NCBI GenBank assembly: GCA_965120355.1
Contig: CBCPMX010000042.1
Location: 1-43,306, forward strand
Length of the DNA: 43,306 nt
Source: CBCPMX01 sp965120355
GTDB lineage: Bacteria; Bacillota; Clostridia; Oscillospirales; Oscillospiraceae
Direction: 5' to 3'
Shown here in pieces: positions 40,110 to 43,306 of this stretch; positions within the stretch are counted from its first letter, which is position 1; the number at the start of each line of letters is the position of its first letter. A program made the position numbers and the translations under genes. The notes beneath the pieces are model-generated. The model saw only the letters and a list, made by a program, of their open reading frames with translations, did no database searches and was not told the DNA's origin.

Positions 40110-40982
40110 TCACTCATTCTCGCCGTCCCGGTGCATATCGCGGTGGCGCAGCACTGTGGCGTAGCCCCGTTTGGCAATGAATTCGCTCAGCTCTTTGGCA
40201 ATGGCCACCGAACGGTGGTGCCCGCCGGTGCAGCCGATGGCAATGACCAGGCTGGTTTTGCCCTCTTCCATATAGTGGGGCAGGGTGAAAGCCAGCAGAT
40301 CCTCCACCTTTTGGACAAAGTCCAGAGTCTGCTGATAGGAGAACACAAATTCCCGGACCTCCGGCTCCAGACCGCTTTTTTCCCGCAGTTCCGCAATGTA
40401 ATACGGATTTGGGAGAAACCGCACGTCAAACACCAGGTCGGCGTCGCGCGGCAGGCCGTATTTGAAGCCAAAGGAAACGACGTTGACCGACATGGCCCGT
40501 TCCCGGGTATCGCCGGAAAACAGCCGAAGCAGCTCCCGGCGGAGCCGGGCAGTGGACAGCCCGGTGGTATTGATGACGTGGCCGGCCCGGGTCCGAACCG
40601 GCTCCAGGAGCTGCCGCTCCCGTTCCACAGCCTCAGCCAGGGACGTGCCGTCTTTGGACAGGGGATGGGTTCGCCGTGTCTCTTTGTAGCGGTTGATGAT
40701 GGTCTGTGTGGATGCTTCAATAAAAACAATAGTATAGGCGCAGTGCATTTCGTCGAGCTGCGACAGGGCCTTAAACAGACCGTCAAACGTCTGGCCGCCC
40801 CGCACGTCGGTGACCAGCGCCACTTTGTCATAGCGTCCGGTGGTGGCCAGACACAGTCTGGCAAATTGGGGGATTAAATCTGCCGGCATATTGTCCACAC
40901 AGTAAAAGCCCATGTCCTCCAAGGTGGAGGCAGTCTTACTTTTGCCGGCGCCAGACAGGCCGGATACGATCAAAAATTGCAT
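40110..40982 (-). CDS. rapZ: RapZ/YvcJ nucleotide-binding protein
   Basis: This 290-residue P-loop protein has Walker A GLSGAGKS (8-15), VTDVRGGQTFDGLF, and the C-terminal domain containing IGCTGGHHRSVAIAKEL. In E. coli RapZ controls glmS through small RNAs; in Firmicutes the homologue YvcJ binds and hydrolyses nucleotides and is tied to competence or wall metabolism. The first 13 nt overlap the end of murB, giving tight coupling. Confidence 0.95.
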   Translation of the reverse strand: MQFLIVSGLSGAGKSKTASTLEDMGFYCVDNMPADLIPQFARLCLATTGRYDKVALVTDVRGGQTFDGLFKALSQLDEMHCAYTIVFIEASTQTIINRYKETRRTHPLSKDGTSLAEAVERERQLLEPVRTRAGHVINTTGLSTARLRRELLRLFSGDTRERAMSVNVVSFGFKYGLPRDADLVFDVRFLPNPYYIAELREKSGLEPEVREFVFSYQQTLDFVQKVEDLLAFTLPHYMEEGKTSLVIAIGCTGGHHRSVAIAKELSEFIAKRGYATVLRHRDMHRDGENE

Positions 40983-41908
40983 GATGATGCCTCCTTACCC
41001 AGCAGCCGAACCTCCGGCTCCAGACGGATTCCACTGGTTTCCTCCACCCTTTGGCGCACTTGGTCCATCAGGGTCAGGACATCGGCGCAGGTGGCGCCTC
41101 CGCGGTTGATAATGAAGCCTGCGTGCTTTTCCGATACCTCCGCGCCGCCGACCCGCAGGCCCTTGAGTCCGGCCCCGTCGATCAGCGCGGCTGCATATCC
41201 CGTGGCGGGCCGCTTGAAAGTGCTGCCGGCGGACGGATACTCCAGCGGCTGCGAGGCGCGCCGTTTTTCTGCCAGCAGGTTCATGGTTTCTTGAATCTGC
41301 GCCGGGTTGCCGGGCTCCAGGGCAAATTCCGCCTTCAGAATTACGCCGCTGCAGCTGGAAAACGCGCTGCGGCGATAGCCGAAGCCCTGCTGTTCTCCTT
41401 CGTAGGCCCGCAGGCTGCCATCCGGTTCCATAACAGTAGTACGGACAACCACCTGGGACAGCTCGCCGCCGTAAGCGCCGGCGTTCATTACCACGCCGCC
41501 GCCGACAGTGCCGGGGATGCCATGGGCAAATTCCAGTCCTGTCAGGCCATGTGCCTGTGCAAAAACGGCAAGCTTTGCCAAAGTTACGCCGCAGTCCGCT
41601 TCCAGATGGCCGTTTTCCAGCAGGCGAATGCCGGCCAGACAATCCCGTGTGCGGAGAATCAGAGTGTCCAGCCCCTCGTCCGGCGCCAGGACATTGGTGC
41701 CGGCGCCCAGCACAACAGGGCGGATATGATGGTTTCCGGCTGCCAGCAGAAGCGCGCGCAGTTCCGCTTCTGTTTTGGGCAGCGCCAGCAGCGCCGCTGG
41801 GCCGCCAATGCGGAAAGAGGTATACCGCGCCAGGGGTTCCTGCGTCCGCAGCTCCAGAGTGGGGCAGGTATGCGTCAGCTCCTGTTGGAGCAGGGTCAGT
41901 TCTTCCAT
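40970..41908 (-). CDS. murB: UDP-N-acetylenolpyruvoylglucosamine reductase MurB
   Basis: This 312-residue FAD enzyme of peptidoglycan precursor synthesis has FAD motifs YTSFRIGGPA, GAGTNVLAPDEG and HGIPGTVGGGVVMNAGAYGGE, the proton-donor Ser in PSAGSTFKRP and the C-terminal EPEVRLLG. The start at 41908 is fixed by GGAGG five nt upstream. It leads the operon murB-rapZ-yvcK-whiA. Confidence 0.95.
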   Translation of the reverse strand: MEELTLLQQELTHTCPTLELRTQEPLARYTSFRIGGPAALLALPKTEAELRALLLAAGNHHIRPVVLGAGTNVLAPDEGLDTLILRTRDCLAGIRLLENGHLEADCGVTLAKLAVFAQAHGLTGLEFAHGIPGTVGGGVVMNAGAYGGELSQVVVRTTVMEPDGSLRAYEGEQQGFGYRRSAFSSCSGVILKAEFALEPGNPAQIQETMNLLAEKRRASQPLEYPSAGSTFKRPATGYAAALIDGAGLKGLRVGGAEVSEKHAGFIINRGGATCADVLTLMDQVRQRVEETSGIRLEPEVRLLGKEASSCNF

Positions 41909-41942
41909 AAACGCCTCCGGGTGGACAAAATTTATCAAGCTG

Positions 41943-41974
41943 ATTATAGCATACCATAACATAATTTGCATCAA
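41943..41974 (-). promoter_or_regulatory. extended -10 promoter of the murB operon
   Basis: The minus strand has TATAAT (41943-41948) preceded by TGC, with no ideal -35: ATGCAA at 17 nt or TTGATG at 20 nt. The leader is about 30 nt. Confidence 0.6.
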
Positions 41975-42138
41975 TTTTTGTGACGATTTCTTAAACAGAA
42001 AGTTCCCAATTTCCAGGGACGCAGACAAGGCGCGGAACCAGATAAAAAAATTGACGAAACTTCCCATTGTATTTTTTCTGTTGCAGCCCATACTAAAGAC
42101 GGACAAGGCAATGCCTTTTTGCATAGATACTTGAATTT

Positions 42139-42301
42139 GGGTGCGTCTGAAAAAACCAGAGTGTGAAACGTCTGCCGGGGGCGATTTGCAAGGCCGCAGC
42201 AATGCATTGCAGTTTGTTTTCGGCAGAAGGAGCCGTAAGGGGAATTTGGCAAATCTGCGCTGACAGACAAAACCGGCGCTGGGGGATTTTCAGACGCGCC
42301 C
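42139..42301 (+). ncRNA. candidate structured RNA or long leader upstream of a small lipoprotein
   Basis: The gene-free stretch 41909-42322 (414 bp) contains a 163-nt unit. It is closed by a 15-bp helix, GGGTGCGTCTGAAAA (42139-42153) with TTTTCAGACGCGCCC (42287-42301), with only one G-U pair. Inside are GTCTG/CAGAC (42170-42174 with 42264-42268) and GCGATTTGC with GCAAATCTGC (42181-42189 with 42249-42258, one bulged T), all properly nested. The closing helix ends 5 nt before the AAGGAGAG of the lipoprotein. I do not recognise the class. A free-standing 6S-like RNA or a regulatory leader are possible. No convincing promoter directly upstream was found. Confidence 0.45.
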
Positions 42302-42322
42302 CAGGAAAAGGAGAGCTTCTTT

Positions 42323-42739
42323 ATGAAAAAACCTGTGGCAGTCTGCCTGAGCACAGCGCTGCTGGTGACTTTGCTGGCCGGCTGTGGCGGCAATATGGCC
42401 AATACAGCCAGCGACAATGGGTATCGCAGCGGCTATGGAAACGTATCTACCACGGACAATGGCGTAGTCAACGGCGGAGAGCGGGACTATGACCATGCCA
42501 ATGGCGGCTACAACACCTATGACAACTACAATGGGACTGCTGGAAACCAGTATAACGGCACTGCCGGCAGCGGTTACAATGGAACCACCGGCAGCAATGG
42601 CACGACGGAAGGCGCCTATCACGGCAACGCCAGAACTGGCAGAACCAATACAGTCGGCGGCGCTGTGGGCGAAGCCGTGGGAGATGTGGGCGACGCTGTC
42701 AGCGACGTGGGCCGGAACATCAGCGATACGTTCCGGTAA
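42323..42739 (+). CDS. small low-complexity lipoprotein with octapeptide repeats
   Basis: This 138-residue protein has a lipoprotein signal (LLVTLLAGCGG, lipidated Cys21) and a mature part of Gly, Asn, Tyr and Thr. Three imperfect 8-residue repeats YNGTAGNQ, YNGTAGSG and YNGTTGSN are near the middle. The C-terminal 30 residues form a helix-like GGAVGEAVGDVGDAVSDVGRN with a recurring valine-aspartate pattern. No family was recognised. AAAAGGAGAG precedes the ATG. Possibly a surface or spore-associated protein; function unknown. Confidence 0.8.
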   Translation: MKKPVAVCLSTALLVTLLAGCGGNMANTASDNGYRSGYGNVSTTDNGVVNGGERDYDHANGGYNTYDNYNGTAGNQYNGTAGSGYNGTTGSNGTTEGAYHGNARTGRTNTVGGAVGEAVGDVGDAVSDVGRNISDTFR

Positions 42740-42765
42740 ACGCCCGCCGGCTCAAGAGGAAATGC

Positions 42766-42802
42766 GGAAAAGTCAGACTGCGGTTTGCGGCCTGACTTTT
42801 CC
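42766..42802 (+). terminator. terminator after the small lipoprotein gene
   Basis: GGAAAAGTCAG (42766-42776) pairs with CTGACTTTTCC (42792-42802). The T-run is part of the 3' arm, so the hairpin is shaped like a bidirectional intrinsic terminator. Confidence 0.7.
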
Positions 42803-42835
42803 TGCGCATAAGGCCAGGAAATCTGCATAAACCCA

Positions 42836-42865
42836 TTGCCCTTTGCGGCCGGATGGTGGTATAAT
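42836..42865 (+). promoter_or_regulatory. extended -10 promoter of the last gene
   Basis: TTGCCC (42836-42841), 18 nt, TATAAT (42860-42865), with TGG directly upstream. Leader about 32 nt to the ATG at 42904. Confidence 0.75.
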
Positions 42866-42903
42866 CAAACTCAATGATCGACGAAATTTTGGGGGTGCTC
42901 AGC

Positions 42904-43306
42904 ATGAGCGTATTCAAAATCAGAACGGAAAATTGCAAGAGCTGCTACAAGTGTTTGCGGGTGTGTCCGGTGAAGGCGATCAATCTGGTGGCCCGGTCAG
43001 TAGTGGAAATCGATGAGGACCGCTGTATTGAATGCGGCGCGTGTCATGCTGCCTGCGACCACAACGCCATAGAGACGAAAAACGAAGTCCAAAAGGCGAA
43101 ACAGCTCATTGCCGAAAACCGCAAGGTCATTTGCTGCATTGACCCATCGTGTATTGCGGCATTTCCAAAGGGGTTGACCCTGGAACAGCTGGCGGGAGGC
43201 ATCCTGAAGCTGGGCTTCTGGGATGTGGCTGACGTCTCGGAGTCCGCCGCCGCCGTGGCGTCGGAGTATTACCGGCTGGCCAAAGAGGGGCGGATGAAAA
43301 ATATTT
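42904..43306 (+). CDS. ferredoxin/[FeFe]-hydrogenase-like protein, 5' part
   Basis: The first 134 codons are present and the frame is open at the window edge. Residues 1-58 form a two-cluster ferredoxin (CKSCYKCLRVCPVKAI and CIECGACHAACDHNAI). From about residue 70 the sequence VICCIDPSCIAAFPKGLTLEQLAGGILKLGFWDV resembles the start of the iron-only hydrogenase large-subunit C-terminal domain. Clostridia often have such proteins with PAS and phosphatase or kinase domains downstream that act as redox sensors instead of true hydrogenases; which applies cannot be told here. The start follows GGGGGTG by 8 nt. Confidence 0.85.
   Translation, partial: MSVFKIRTENCKSCYKCLRVCPVKAINLVARSVVEIDEDRCIECGACHAACDHNAIETKNEVQKAKQLIAENRKVICCIDPSCIAAFPKGLTLEQLAGGILKLGFWDVADVSESAAAVASEYYRLAKEGRMKNI

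Noticed and set aside
42139..42301. Firm assignment as 6S RNA
   Set aside because: General shape is compatible but no sequence signature was recognised and no promoter was seen, so only a structured-RNA candidate is reported.

Overview
The window looks like chromosomal DNA from an anaerobic, endospore-forming, GC-rich member of the Clostridia, probably the Oscillospiraceae/Flavonifractor-Intestinimonas-Oscillibacter group. The evidence is the spoIIGA-sigE pair, the Gram-positive order murB-rapZ-yvcK-whiA, a YqhQ-like gene beside prmC, strong AGGAGG ribosome-binding sites, and abundant molybdenum and Fe-S enzymes without any sign of aerobic respiration. The genus is an inference.

Layout. (1) 1-447: end of an rRNA operon, with a partial 5S and tRNA-Asn, tRNA-Ile2(CAU) and tRNA-Trp, closed by a strong terminator. 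(2) 630-2679: a two-gene operon of a MerR-like DUF4004/YhbD regulator and a coiled-coil/bactofilin-like beta-solenoid protein. (3) 2841-4499: spoIIGA and sigE. (4) 4663-16784: a catabolic island with two divergently transcribed enzymes of the pyrogallol-phloroglucinol transhydroxylase family (bis-MGD alpha subunit plus three-cluster Fe-S beta subunit). The rightward arm also carries five small accessory genes of unknown role, one of them a degenerate Nudix protein, followed by a thiolase and a beta-keto acid cleavage enzyme. (5) 16796-21742: a molybdenum cofactor operon (moeA, a moeA/MoCF-like gene, moaA, moaC, mog/moaB, MOSC) behind a promoter, a Moco-riboswitch-like aptamer and an intrinsic terminator. 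(6) 21938-24664: a GNAT protein, a ferredoxin-nitroreductase and a MATE transporter. (7) 24751-41908, all on the minus strand: murB-rapZ-yvcK-whiA-hypothetical-dnaE, then lipoprotein-response regulator-histidine kinase, then yqhQ-like-prmC-recA-recX-rimO-pgsA. (8) 41909-43306: a gene-free stretch containing a large RNA-like dyad, a small low-complexity lipoprotein, and the start of an Fe-S protein with a hydrogenase-like domain that runs off the window.

How it fits together. The most coherent story is anaerobic breakdown of polyhydroxylated aromatics. A transhydroxylase-type Mo enzyme rearranges or dehydroxylates a phenol. A BKACE enzyme and a thiolase could then convert the resulting beta-keto acid (for example triacetate from phloroglucinol) to acetoacetyl-CoA and acetyl-CoA. 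The next operon supplies Moco and appears to sense it through a riboswitch. The ring-reducing and ring-opening enzymes (phloroglucinol reductase, dihydrophloroglucinol cyclohydrolase, 3-hydroxy-5-oxohexanoate dehydrogenase) are not in this window, so the substrate remains an inference. The five small genes upstream of the second transhydroxylase are the best candidate for something undescribed.
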